In this document: in pieces, positions 1 through 8,057 of the stretch
Layout of the letters: each line of letters starts with the position of its first letter
Position numbering within the stretch: the stretch's first letter is position 1
Assembly: GCF_001439785.1 (NCBI RefSeq)
Contig: NZ_JYLI01000012.1
Location: forward strand, 62,001 to 126,000
Length of the DNA stretch: 64,000 nt
Origin: Pseudomonas poae
GTDB taxonomy: Bacteria; Pseudomonadota; Gammaproteobacteria; Pseudomonadales; Pseudomonadaceae
Direction of reading: 5' to 3'
The notes under the pieces: generated by a model
The model's input: the letters and a program-made list of their open reading frames with translations, nothing else
Databases searched by the model: none
Told to the model about the DNA's origin: nothing
Program-made: the position numbers and the translations under genes

Positions 1-1
1 G

Positions 2-430
2 CCACTGGCCGGTGTACTCCCGGAAAGCGCCGGGCATGCAGGTGGCGCCGCCAAGCACAGCCTGGAAATCGCCTCGGGCGCCATCGCCCTGGCCGGTATC
101 CTGCTGGCTGCGCTGTTGTTCCTTGGCAAGCGTCGCTTCGTCACGGCCGTGGCCAACAGTGGCATCGGGCGCTTCCTGTCGGCCTGGTGGTTCGCCGCCT
201 GGGGCTTCGATTGGATCTACGACAAACTGTTCGTCAAGCCTTACCTTGCGATCAGCCATGTACTGCGCAAAGACCCGCTCGACCAGACCATCGGTTTGAT
301 CCCGCGCGCCGCCAAGGCCGGTCACACCGCCCTGAGCCGCAGCGAGACCGGCCAACTGCGTTGGTATGCAGCGTCCATGGCGGCCGGTGCCGTTCTGGTG
401 ATTGGCGCTATCGTCGTCGTGGCGGTCTGA
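2..430 (+). CDS. nuoL: NADH-quinone oxidoreductase subunit L, C-terminal part
   Basis: This is the last 142 codons of NuoL, a proton-pumping antiporter-like membrane subunit of respiratory complex I. The reading frame is open from base 2 and ends at the TGA at 428-430; the 5' part lies outside the window. It has the hydrophobic helix [21 protein letters not shown], then a polar linker and a final membrane helix ([12 protein letters not shown]) at the very C-terminus, as in the long lateral-helix end of NuoL. The identity rests mainly on context: it sits 46 bases upstream of nuoM and in line with nuoN, the conserved nuoLMN order that ends nuo operons. Confidence 0.93.
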   Translation, partial: PLAGVLPESAGHAGGAAKHSLEIASGAIALAGILLAALLFLGKRRFVTAVANSGIGRFLSAWWFAAWGFDWIYDKLFVKPYLAISHVLRKDPLDQTIGLIPRAAKAGHTALSRSETGQLRWYAASMAAGAVLVIGAIVVVAV

Positions 431-476
431 CCATGTCTATGCACTTTGCGAACTTGCGAAAGGAAACGAGCCCGTC

Positions 477-2009
477 ATGATTCTGCCCTGGCTAATCCTG
501 ATCCCCTTTATCGGCGGCCTGCTCTGCTGGATGGGTGAACGCTTCGGCGCCACCCTGCCCCGCTGGATTGCGTTGCTGACCATGTCCCTGGAACTCGCGC
601 TCGGCCTCTGGCTGTGGGCCCACGGTGACTATTCATTCGCTCCGGCTCCAGGCGTCGATCCCACGTTCGCGCTTGAATTCAAGCACGTGTGGATCCAGCG
701 CTTCGGCATCAACGTGCACCTGGCCCTCGACGGCCTGTCGCTGTTGATGATCCTGCTGACCGGCCTGCTGGGTATCCTCTCGGTACTCTGCTCCTGGAAA
801 GAGATCCAGCGTCACGTGGGTTTCTTCCACCTGAACCTGATGTGGATCCTGGGCGGCGTTGTCGGCGTGTTCCTCGCCCTCGACCTGTTCATGTTCTTCT
901 TCTTCTGGGAAATGATGCTGGTGCCGATGTACTTCCTCATCGCGCTCTGGGGTCACAGTTCTTCGGACGGCAAGAAAACCCGGATCTACGCGGCGACCAA
1001 GTTCTTCATCTTCACCCAGGCTTCCGGCCTGATCATGTTGGTGGCGATCCTGGGTCTGGTCCTGGTCAACTTCAACAGCACGGGCGTGATCACTTTCAAC
1101 TACGCCGACCTGTTGAAAACCAAGATGTCCCTGACCACCGAGTACATCCTGATGCTGGGCTTCTTCATCGCGTTTGCGGTGAAGCTGCCGGTGGTGCCCT
1201 TCCACTCCTGGTTGCCGGATGCTCACGCCCAAGCGCCGACCGCCGGCTCCGTGGACCTGGCCGGTATCCTGTTGAAGACCGCGGCCTACGGCTTGCTGCG
1301 TTTCGCCCTGCCGCTGTTCCCGAATGCCTCGGCCGAGTTCGCGCCGATTGCCATGACCCTGGGTCTGATCGGGATCTTCTACGGTGCGTTCCTGGCCTTC
1401 GCGCAAACCGACATCAAGCGTCTGATCGCCTTCTCGTCCGTTTCCCACATGGGTTTCGTCCTGATCGGTATCTACTCCGGCAGCCAACTGGCGTTGCAGG
1501 GCGCGGTGATCCAGATGCTGGCTCATGGTGTCTCGGCCGCCGCGCTGTTTATCCTGAGTGGTCAGCTGTACGAGCGTCTGCACACCCGTGACATGCGTGA
1601 AATGGGTGGCGTGTGGTCGCGCATCGCGTACCTGCCGGCGATCAGCCTGTTCTTTGCCGCTGCGTCGCTGGGCTTGCCGGGTACCGGTAACTTCATCGGC
1701 GAGTTCCTGATCCTGATGGGGGCCTTTGTGCAGACGCCATGGATCAGTGCGATTGCCACCTCCGGCCTGGTATTCGGTTCGGTCTACTCGCTGATCATGA
1801 TCCACCGCGCCTACTTCGGCCCGGCCAAGTCCGACACCGTCCTGCAAGGGATGGATGCGCGCGAACTGATCATGGTGCTCGGCCTTGCGGTGCTGCTGAT
1901 CTACATCGGCGTGTACCCGCAACCGTTCCTGGACACGTCTGCCGCCACGATGCATGGCGTGCAGCAGTGGTTCGGCACCGCCTTCTCTCAACTCGCTTCG
2001 GCCCGGTAA
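477..2009 (+). CDS. nuoM: NADH-quinone oxidoreductase subunit M
   Basis: NuoM (510 aa) is one of three Mrp-antiporter-like proton-translocating membrane subunits of complex I. The start ATG at 477 ([14 protein letters not shown]) was chosen over an in-frame upstream start because it directly begins the first membrane helix and has an AGGAAACGAG ribosome site just before it. Family hallmarks visible: the conserved glutamate region [15 protein letters not shown], the lysine helix [21 protein letters not shown], and the helix around [17 protein letters not shown]. Many hydrophobic segments run throughout, about 14 expected. It is followed after 7 bases by nuoN, so the two are cotranscribed and probably translationally coupled. 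Confidence 0.97.
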   Translation: MILPWLILIPFIGGLLCWMGERFGATLPRWIALLTMSLELALGLWLWAHGDYSFAPAPGVDPTFALEFKHVWIQRFGINVHLALDGLSLLMILLTGLLGILSVLCSWKEIQRHVGFFHLNLMWILGGVVGVFLALDLFMFFFFWEMMLVPMYFLIALWGHSSSDGKKTRIYAATKFFIFTQASGLIMLVAILGLVLVNFNSTGVITFNYADLLKTKMSLTTEYILMLGFFIAFAVKLPVVPFHSWLPDAHAQAPTAGSVDLAGILLKTAAYGLLRFALPLFPNASAEFAPIAMTLGLIGIFYGAFLAFAQTDIKRLIAFSSVSHMGFVLIGIYSGSQLALQGAVIQMLAHGVSAAALFILSGQLYERLHTRDMREMGGVWSRIAYLPAISLFFAAASLGLPGTGNFIGEFLILMGAFVQTPWISAIATSGLVFGSVYSLIMIHRAYFGPAKSDTVLQGMDARELIMVLGLAVLLIYIGVYPQPFLDTSAATMHGVQQWFGTAFSQLASAR

Positions 2010-2016
2010 GAGCGCT

Positions 2017-3480
2017 ATGGAATTCACGATCCAACACTTTATCGCGCTTGCGCCGCTGCTGATCACCAGCCTCACCATCGTGGTGGTGATGCTGGCGATC
2101 GCCTGGCGCCGCAATCACTCGCAAACGTTCCTGCTGTCCTGTGCCGGTCTGAACCTGGCCCTGCTGTCGATCATCCCGGCGCTCAAGGTCGCGCCACTGG
2201 CGGTCACGCCTTTGATGATGGTCGATGACTTCGCGCTGCTGTACATCGCGTTGATCCTGGTCGCGACCCTGGCCTGCGTCACCCTCGCCCACGCCTACCT
2301 TGGCGAAGGCGGCACCGGTTACCCAGGCAACAAGGAAGAGCTGTACCTGCTGATCCTGCTGGCGGCGGCCGGCGGTATCGTGCTGGTCAGCGCACAGCAC
2401 CTGGCGGGCCTGTTCATCGGCCTGGAACTGCTGTCGATCCCGACCTACGGCCTGGTGGCCTACGCCTTCTTCAACAAGCGCTCCCTGGAAGCCGGCATCA
2501 AGTACATGGTGCTGTCGGCGGCAGGTTCGGCGTTTCTGTTGTTCGGTATGGCCCTGCTCTACGCCGAAGCCGGCAGCCTGAGCTTCACCGGTATCGGTCA
2601 CGCCCTGGCCACCACCAGCATGCCTGCGCCGATTGCCCAACTGGGCCTGGCGATGATGCTGATCGGCCTGGCGTTCAAGCTGTCGCTGGTGCCGTTCCAC
2701 CTGTGGACCCCGGACGTGTACGAAGGCGCCCCGGCGCCAGTGGCTGCGTTCCTGGCGACCGCATCGAAGGTGGCGGTGTTTGCGGTGATGGTGCGTCTGT
2801 TCCAGATCTCGCCTGCGGCCAACACCGGTGTGCTGAGCAACGTACTGACCGTGATCGCCATTGCGTCGATCCTGTTCGGCAACCTGCTGGCACTGACCCA
2901 GAACAACCTCAAGCGTCTGCTGGGTTACTCGTCCATCGCCCACTTCGGCTACCTGCTGATCGCCCTGGTGGCGAGCAACGGCCTGGCCGTGGAAGCCATC
3001 GGCGTGTACCTGGTCACCTACGTGATCACCAGCCTGGGCGCGTTCGGCGTGATCACCCTGATGTCCTCGCCGTACAAGGGCCGTGACGCCGACGCGCTGT
3101 ACGAATACCGCGGCCTGTTCTGGCGCCGTCCGTACCTGACCGCCGTCCTCACTGTGATGATGTTGTCCTTGGCGGGTATCCCGCTGACGGCGGGCTTTAT
3201 CGGCAAGTTCTACATCGTTGCTACCGGTGTTGAAGCGCACCAATGGTGGCTGGTTGCGTCCTTGGTACTGGGCAGCGCCATCGGCGTGTTCTACTACCTG
3301 CGCGTGATGGTCACCCTGTACCTGATCGAGCCGAACCTGCGCCGCGTCGACGCCGAGCTGCACTGGGAACAGAAAGCAGGCGGCGTGATGCTGCTGGCCA
3401 TCGCCCTGCTCGCGTTCTTCCTGGGCGTGTACCCACAACCGTTGCTCACCCTGGTGCAGCATGCGGTGCTGGGCGTTTGA
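2017..3480 (+). CDS. nuoN: NADH-quinone oxidoreductase subunit N
   Basis: NuoN (487 aa) is the third antiporter-like subunit of complex I and normally the last gene of the nuo operon. The start at 2017 ([14 protein letters not shown]) fits the family; the longer open frame from 1954 would run back into nuoM. Recognisable elements are the helix with [15 protein letters not shown] (conserved Glu), [20 protein letters not shown] (Lys/His helix) and [19 protein letters not shown]. The gene is directly followed by a strong intrinsic terminator, consistent with the operon ending here. Confidence 0.97.
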   Translation: MEFTIQHFIALAPLLITSLTIVVVMLAIAWRRNHSQTFLLSCAGLNLALLSIIPALKVAPLAVTPLMMVDDFALLYIALILVATLACVTLAHAYLGEGGTGYPGNKEELYLLILLAAAGGIVLVSAQHLAGLFIGLELLSIPTYGLVAYAFFNKRSLEAGIKYMVLSAAGSAFLLFGMALLYAEAGSLSFTGIGHALATTSMPAPIAQLGLAMMLIGLAFKLSLVPFHLWTPDVYEGAPAPVAAFLATASKVAVFAVMVRLFQISPAANTGVLSNVLTVIAIASILFGNLLALTQNNLKRLLGYSSIAHFGYLLIALVASNGLAVEAIGVYLVTYVITSLGAFGVITLMSSPYKGRDADALYEYRGLFWRRPYLTAVLTVMMLSLAGIPLTAGFIGKFYIVATGVEAHQWWLVASLVLGSAIGVFYYLRVMVTLYLIEPNLRRVDAELHWEQKAGGVMLLAIALLAFFLGVYPQPLLTLVQHAVLGV

Positions 3481-3505
3481 TCGCTTAGTCAGATGCGGTA
3501 AACAG

Positions 3506-3529
3506 AACGGCGCCTTCGGGCGCCGTTTT
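3506..3529 (+). terminator. Rho-independent terminator of the nuo operon
   Basis: A perfect 9-bp stem AACGGCGCC / GGCGCCGTT closed by a TTCG tetraloop, followed by Ts, lies 26 bases after the nuoN stop codon. The UUCG-type loop is typical of very stable Pseudomonas terminators. The following stretch to 3720 shows nothing else that I can support. Confidence 0.9.
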
Positions 3530-3720
3530 GCGTTTCTGGGGCGTGCGGCCTCTGCCCTTCCCTGTTCGCGGAATTTTCCTGTTCCATCTACCTCTTCATC
3601 TGGCATCCATGCGTTTGAGGCGACCTTATGGTGGTTGCGTTTTAAGAAGGTTCCCACAGCACGGTCACTTGACACCCTTGCGAGTGGGTCAGCAAACTAT
3701 ACGCAGGCTACGTACATAAC

Positions 3721-4071
3721 ATGGATGCTCTATTTATCGAACTGCCGGCCTTCGAGCGGCATCGCAAGGATTATCTGAGTGACGAGCTTTTCCACGGTTT
3801 TCAACAGGTGTTGATGAAAAACCCGGAAGCGGGAGACGTGATCGAAGGCACCGGAGGATTGCGCAAGGTTCGCTTCGTCGATCAGCGGCGCAACAAAGGT
3901 AAACGCGGTGGCCTGCGGGTCATTTACTACTGGTGGTCAGGCGGCACTCAATTCTGGCTGTTCACCCTGTACGGCAAGCATGAACAGGACGATCTTGCCC
4001 CCCACCAAAAAAAAACGCTTAAACAGATGCTGGACAAGGAAATCAAAGCGAGGACACCCCATGAAACGTGA
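3721..4071 (+). CDS. RelE/HigB-type toxin of a type II toxin-antitoxin pair
   Basis: A 116-aa basic protein with the core fold sequence of RelE/HigB-like mRNA interferases: a helical N-terminus (LPAFERHRKDYLSDELFHGF), then the strand pattern GTGGLRKVRFVDQ, a KGKRGGLRVIYYWW strand and a closing FWLFTLYGKHEQDDL segment. Proteins of this family cleave mRNA at the ribosome. The stop codon overlaps the antitoxin start by 11 bases (4061-4071), the toxin-first order seen in HigBA-type modules. The toxin identification is by family resemblance only; activity is not shown by the sequence. Confidence 0.82.
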   Translation: MDALFIELPAFERHRKDYLSDELFHGFQQVLMKNPEAGDVIEGTGGLRKVRFVDQRRNKGKRGGLRVIYYWWSGGTQFWLFTLYGKHEQDDLAPHQKKTLKQMLDKEIKARTPHET

Positions 4072-4375
4072 AATTTTCTCCGAACTGGTCGAAGGCTTCG
4101 ACGCATTGGCCGAGGAGCGCCAGGGCAAAGTCACCCTGCGTACCCACAAGGTTCAACTCACCCACCTGGCACCGCTCACCGCCGAAGAAGTGGTTGCGGT
4201 GCGTCAGCAGCTCAACCTGTCCCGCGCGGTATTCGCCATGTACTTGCGCACCAATACCCGCACGCTGGAAAACTGGGAGCAAGGTCGAGCCAAACCCAAT
4301 GCTCAGGCAGTGACGCTGATCCGTCTGGTAGCACGCTTTCCGGAAACCGTGGCGCAGTTGGCCGCATTGACTTGA
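4061..4375 (+). CDS. HigA/NadS-like helix-turn-helix antitoxin
   Basis: A 104-aa protein whose start overlaps the toxin end by 11 bases, giving translational coupling. The C-terminal half is an XRE-type helix-turn-helix: LTAEEVVAVRQQLNLSRAVF then YLRTNTRTLENWEQGRAKPN, the usual Tyr/Thr-rich recognition helix followed by the Trp-Glu-Gln-Gly turn. Such antitoxins neutralise the RelE-like partner and repress the shared promoter. The longer frame from 3908 runs inside the toxin gene and is not a credible start. Confidence 0.85.
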   Translation: MKREIFSELVEGFDALAEERQGKVTLRTHKVQLTHLAPLTAEEVVAVRQQLNLSRAVFAMYLRTNTRTLENWEQGRAKPNAQAVTLIRLVARFPETVAQLAALT

Positions 4376-4486
4376 TGGACTGCTCGTTTCTCGCCTGTAA
4401 GGCAGCTGGGCATCATGCAGGTTGTCATTTTGAATGAACCTTTCATAACGCCTTCCTATCCATTTATAACAAGACAGGGAGGCAAC

Positions 4487-4723
4487 ATGAGTACCGCAAA
4501 AATCTACACCATCCACTACCACCTGCACGGTACGCCGAAATCCTTTGTCGTACGTGCCGACGTCATGAATAACGCTGAAGCCTGGCACTGGGCGGCCGTT
4601 GATGCCGACATTGCACACGTTAGTCGTATCGGCCGCGTAGGCCATGAGCAGGTCAAGAAAACCACGCGCCCCTGGGCGGAGAAATACGGCATCACCGAAG
4701 TCAGCTGGAACCCACCCAGATAA
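4487..4723 (+). CDS. Small conserved Pseudomonas protein (DUF6555-like)
   Basis: A 78-aa protein of unknown function. The start ATG at 4487 was preferred because AGGGAGG lies 5 bases before it; an in-frame ATG at 4415 lacks such a site. The sequence MSTAKIYTIHYHLHGTPKSF begins a short beta-rich domain containing WHWAAVDADIA and ends in SWNPPR. It resembles a small family common in pseudomonads that I know as DUF6555; no function can be read from it. It has its own strong terminator, suggesting a monocistronic unit downstream of the toxin-antitoxin pair. Confidence 0.75.
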   Translation: MSTAKIYTIHYHLHGTPKSFVVRADVMNNAEAWHWAAVDADIAHVSRIGRVGHEQVKKTTRPWAEKYGITEVSWNPPR

Positions 4724-4725
4724 AC

Positions 4726-4757
4726 AAAGCCCCGCACAATGGCGGGGCTTTTTTTTA
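4726..4757 (+). terminator. Rho-independent terminator, possibly bidirectional
   Basis: A 10-bp perfect stem AAAGCCCCGC / GCGGGGCTTT followed by a long T tract starts two bases after the stop of the small gene at 4487-4723. The minus-strand gene ending at 4755 converges on it, so it may serve both directions, although the T tract is strong only on the plus side. Confidence 0.9.
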
Positions 4758-4949
4758 CTTTTTCAAGTCGCCCAACGGATCGTAGGGCGGCTTTTTTTCC
4801 GACTGCTTTTTCTCGTCCAGCGGGGCGATAGCCGGGCCGATGGGATCGACCTGCGGGTCCGACACATCGGGAGAGTCGGGGTCGAAACCCAGCTCGTCAT
4901 TCTGCGTGGCATGCTCGCTTGAACTCGGGCCTTTCGGGGGATTGCTCAT
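4755..4949 (-). CDS. Small acidic proline-rich protein of unknown function
   Basis: A 64-aa hydrophilic protein rich in Pro, Asp, Ser and Lys with no predicted membrane segment; it looks intrinsically disordered. It contains GFDPDSPDVSDPQVDPIGPA, a pattern I associate with a small Pseudomonas-only family (possibly DUF6021), without a known role. A strong ribosome site (GAGGAG) lies 7 bases upstream of its ATG. It starts 14 bases after the stop of another small ORF (4964-5140) on the same strand, so the two form a short operon. Confidence 0.75.
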   Translation of the reverse strand: MSNPPKGPSSSEHATQNDELGFDPDSPDVSDPQVDPIGPAIAPLDEKKQSEKKPPYDPLGDLKK

Positions 4950-4963
4950 GGTGATCTCCTCTC

Positions 4964-5140
4964 TTACAACGGACGGGCCTTGTCATGGAGATTGTCGAGG
5001 TTTTTCTCGACCTGCTTCACATCGTCGTCCGGCCGGTCCTGTGGGTCGTTGGGGCGCAACGCATCGTTGTCACGCTCCTCTTCGCCAGGAGTGCGATGGG
5101 AATCGGGCGTACCCGGCGGTGGCTGCTTGTATTCGGGCAT
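4964..5140 (-). CDS. Very small hydrophilic ORF (58 aa), hypothetical
   Basis: I read a 58-codon frame starting MPEYKQPPPGTPDSHRTPGE and ending in LDNLHDKARPL, followed by TAA. It is highly charged and proline-rich, much like its downstream neighbour at 4755-4949, and its stop is 14 bases before that gene's start. The ribosome site is weak (AGGT about 10 bases upstream). Both the composition and the tight spacing suggest a real two-gene unit of disordered small proteins. No function is recognisable. Confidence 0.6.
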   Translation of the reverse strand: MPEYKQPPPGTPDSHRTPGEEERDNDALRPNDPQDRPDDDVKQVEKNLDNLHDKARPL

Positions 5141-5196
5141 GGTGGCGTACCTGTGAAGGGCTTCACAAGGTTAGAGAAACCGCGCGCGGCCATCGT

Positions 5197-6336
5197 TCAA
5201 CTTGTTTGCCCCCGCGCCTGCGTGCGCCAGCACAACAGCGCACTGATCGCAATCGCCGCGCCCGCCAGGCCAAACACCAGCGACGCCGAGGCCACCGGCA
5301 ATAACAACCCCGCCAGCAACGGCCCGAAACCCGCGCCGATATCGCGCCATACCGCGTTGGACGCGAGCGCCGATACCCGCATCGAGCCTGGGTTGCGCTC
5401 GGTCACCAGGGTGGTCACCAAGGGCAGTTGCAAGGCACGCAGCACCAGCACCGCCGCTGCGCCGGCAATCACCCACTCACTGCCGAACGCCCCCAGCGCC
5501 AGGGCGCTCATGAATGAAAACAGCAATAGCATCGAGGTGGCCCCGAACCGCTGCGCCGCATGCCCCCCCAATGGGCTGAGCAATAATTCCGATAAATACC
5601 GCAGGCCCATCAGACCACCGGCGATCAGCACCGCGTCACCGCCCACGATCTTCTGCGCCTGGATCGACAGGCCAAAGATAAACAGGCCGTCCAACGCTAC
5701 GCCCTCGATAAACGACCACAACGCCACACTGTCGGGCCAGTTGAAACGTCGCCCCGGCGTGCTGTGCAGATCGTGCCCGGTACTGGGCAACCCGCGCGCC
5801 AGCCACAGCCCCATGAGGCAGCACACGGTGAGGATCAGGAAAATCGGGCGCGGCCCGGCCCACAAGGTCAGCAGCCCGCCCAGCGGCAACGCCAGCATCG
5901 GCCCCAGGGCGATCAACGCCCGTGAGCGCCCTGCCCGGCGCGCGGCGCCGTCCAGTTCGGAGGTGGCCAATACCTGGGTCGACAGGTTCAACGCCGCATA
6001 ACACAGGCCCCACACCAGCCGCAGTCCGAGCAAGGCAGCAAAGCCGGACAACACCGAGTTGCCCAGGGCACACAGCGCAGCAGCGCCGGCAGCAAGCATG
6101 CAAGTGAGTCGATCGCCGTGACGTGCATAGAAATTCAGCACATGCCGATAGCCAAAGATCCGCACCAGGCGGTTGGCCGCCAACAGCACGCCGGCCTGGG
6201 CCAACGTGATGCCGAAGGCTTCTGACTCCATCGGCAGCAGCAGGTAAAGCAACACGTCACTGGGCAGGCAGAACCCGAGGGTCAGCGCGGCGCGGCGAGA
6301 GGTGGCATCGGCGGTATGGTGGGTCTGGCTGGTCAT
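5197..6336 (-). CDS. MFS transporter
   Basis: A 379-aa major facilitator superfamily protein, somewhat short for 12 membrane helices but with the expected alternating hydrophobic segments (LLAANRLVRIFGYRHVLNFY carries the loop 2-3 motif, followed by GLRLVWGLCYAALNLSTQVL). A central cytoplasmic loop (PSTGHDLHSTPGRRFNWPD) divides two halves. The substrate cannot be inferred. It is followed, in its own direction, by the small-protein pair at 4755-5140, and its promoter lies in the 109-base gap to the next MFS gene on the same strand. Confidence 0.85.
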   Translation of the reverse strand: MTSQTHHTADATSRRAALTLGFCLPSDVLLYLLLPMESEAFGITLAQAGVLLAANRLVRIFGYRHVLNFYARHGDRLTCMLAAGAAALCALGNSVLSGFAALLGLRLVWGLCYAALNLSTQVLATSELDGAARRAGRSRALIALGPMLALPLGGLLTLWAGPRPIFLILTVCCLMGLWLARGLPSTGHDLHSTPGRRFNWPDSVALWSFIEGVALDGLFIFGLSIQAQKIVGGDAVLIAGGLMGLRYLSELLLSPLGGHAAQRFGATSMLLLFSFMSALALGAFGSEWVIAGAAAVLVLRALQLPLVTTLVTERNPGSMRVSALASNAVWRDIGAGFGPLLAGLLLPVASASLVFGLAGAAIAISALLCWRTQARGQTS

Positions 6337-6445
6337 AAAGCTGAAACATTTAGAATCAGGTCGTCACACTAGCCCTCACCCGCGCTGCTTTACAAGGGTC
6401 AGATCCGCTGCCGGTCAGTGAGTTTGCGCCTTGTGGCGAGCAGGG

Positions 6446-7810
6446 TCAGACCCGCTGTTTATAAGGCAACAAACGCAGCCCGCTGGCCACACTGCCCACC
6501 AGCGCGAACGCACATCCCAGCCACAGCGCGTAGTGCGGGCCACTGTTCACGGACAAGTGAAAACACAGCGCCACCAACGAGGCGCCCAGTGTCTGCCCCA
6601 GCAACCGCGAAATCGCCACAATGCCGCTGGCCCCGCCACTGCGGGCCAGGGGTGCACTGGTCATCAGGGCCTTGAGATTGGGCGACTGGAAAAACCCGAA
6701 GCCGGCGCCGCACAACGCCATGCGCCAGCCGATATCAAATGCCGAGGCCTCATTGCCCAGGGTCGCCAGCGCGCCCATGCCGAGGCTGAGCATCAGCAGG
6801 CCGATGCCGCACAGCAGGCCCAGGGACACCCGATCCGCCAGACGCCCCGCCACCAGCGCCATCACCGCCACCACCGCCGGCCAGGGGGTCATCAGAAAGC
6901 CGGTCTCCACCTGGCTATGGCCCAACGCCGCCTGCAACAGAAACGGCAGCGACACGAACGCCAGGCCCTGGGCGCTGAACGCGCAAATAGCCGTGAGCGA
7001 AGACAAGGCAAATACCGGGCGCTTGAACAGGTCCACCGCCAGCATCGGCGCCGGGTGTCCGGCCTCGCGACGCAGCAGCAGCGCACCGCATACTGCCGCG
7101 AGCGCCACCAACCCCAGGGTCAATACGCCCTGCGCGCCATGCACGGCGGCGCCCAGGCCCAGCACCAGCAACGCGAACACACCGGCACACAGCAACGCGG
7201 CCAGACGATCGAAGGCGTGCCCGCTGATCGGCAACCTGGGCAGCGAGCGCAACCCCAGGCCCAGGGCCAACAGCCCCAACGGCACATTGATCAGGTACAG
7301 CCAGTGCCAACTGGCCACCGAGAGAATCGCCGACGCCGCCGTCGGCCCCAGCGTAAATGCCAGCCCTACCACCAACGAGTTATAGCCCAGGCCCCGCCCG
7401 AGCATCTTCGAGGGGTAGATGTGCCGCAACAACGCGGTATTGACGCTCATCAACGCCGCCGCACCCAACCCCTGGGCCACGCGCGCAGCGGTAAGCGTCG
7501 ACAGCGAACCGGCCAGCCCGCACAGCAACGACGAGACGATAAACAGCAGTAACCCGCCCAGGTAGACGCGGCGATGCCCCAGCACATCGCTCAACGACGC
7601 AAACGGCAGCACCGTCGCGATAATCGCCAGTTGGTAAGCGTTGACCACCCAGATCACCGAGGCCGAATCGGTGCCGATGCCTTCGGCCAGGGTCGGCAAC
7701 GCCGTGTTGACGATGGCCGTGTCCAGCGTCGCCATGCCAATGCCCAGGGACAGCGCGATAACGGCCGGCAGGCGCTTATTGAGGGGTAGCCCATCGGCAA
7801 CAGAAGACAT
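6446..7810 (-). CDS. MFS multidrug transporter, DHA2 (EmrB/QacA) type
   Basis: A 454-aa drug:H+ antiporter-2 family protein with about 14 membrane helices. The family signature is clear: MATLDTAIVNTALPTLAEGI in helix 1 (motif D1), VIWVVNAYQLAIIATVLPFASLSDVLGHRRVYLGG (motif A), and AARVAQGLGAAALMSVNTAL (motif B). It lacks any adjacent membrane-fusion protein, so it probably acts as an inner-membrane exporter on its own. Divergent from the aldehyde dehydrogenase at 8058; the 247-base gap between holds both promoters, but I see no clear operator. Confidence 0.9.
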   Translation of the reverse strand: MSSVADGLPLNKRLPAVIALSLGIGMATLDTAIVNTALPTLAEGIGTDSASVIWVVNAYQLAIIATVLPFASLSDVLGHRRVYLGGLLLFIVSSLLCGLAGSLSTLTAARVAQGLGAAALMSVNTALLRHIYPSKMLGRGLGYNSLVVGLAFTLGPTAASAILSVASWHWLYLINVPLGLLALGLGLRSLPRLPISGHAFDRLAALLCAGVFALLVLGLGAAVHGAQGVLTLGLVALAAVCGALLLRREAGHPAPMLAVDLFKRPVFALSSLTAICAFSAQGLAFVSLPFLLQAALGHSQVETGFLMTPWPAVVAVMALVAGRLADRVSLGLLCGIGLLMLSLGMGALATLGNEASAFDIGWRMALCGAGFGFFQSPNLKALMTSAPLARSGGASGIVAISRLLGQTLGASLVALCFHLSVNSGPHYALWLGCAFALVGSVASGLRLLPYKQRV

Positions 7811-8057
7811 GAAACGCTCCGCGCGGGTGACAAGGGGCCTGTAGATTACGGGCAGCGCAGATTTTTTTCAGGCGACAATCGGCTGGCTGTCAAAATATTC
7901 ATCCTGAGGCGAGCAAGGTTCAGTTAAACGCAGACTCCCTGTGGGAGCAGTAGTGCGACGATTGGACTTGTCCGGCAAAGCTGCGCAGCCCTTGCCATCG
8001 AGCTGCTGGATAGGTGACTCTCTCGTCATGTTTGGCCACTATTTCAGGGGTAGCGAC

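Noticed and set aside
1870-3675. 601-codon open frame on the minus strand opposite nuoN
   Set aside because: His/Gln/Arg-rich translation typical of the antisense of a GC-rich membrane gene; nuoM/nuoN on the other strand are certain.
3669-3698. TTGACA as -35 of the toxin-antitoxin promoter
   Set aside because: No acceptable -10 at 16-18 bases; TATACG lies 23 bases away.
7811-8057. Upstream extension of the aldehyde dehydrogenase to 7941
   Set aside because: The added 39 residues are not conserved in type and have no ribosome site; ATG 8058 has one.
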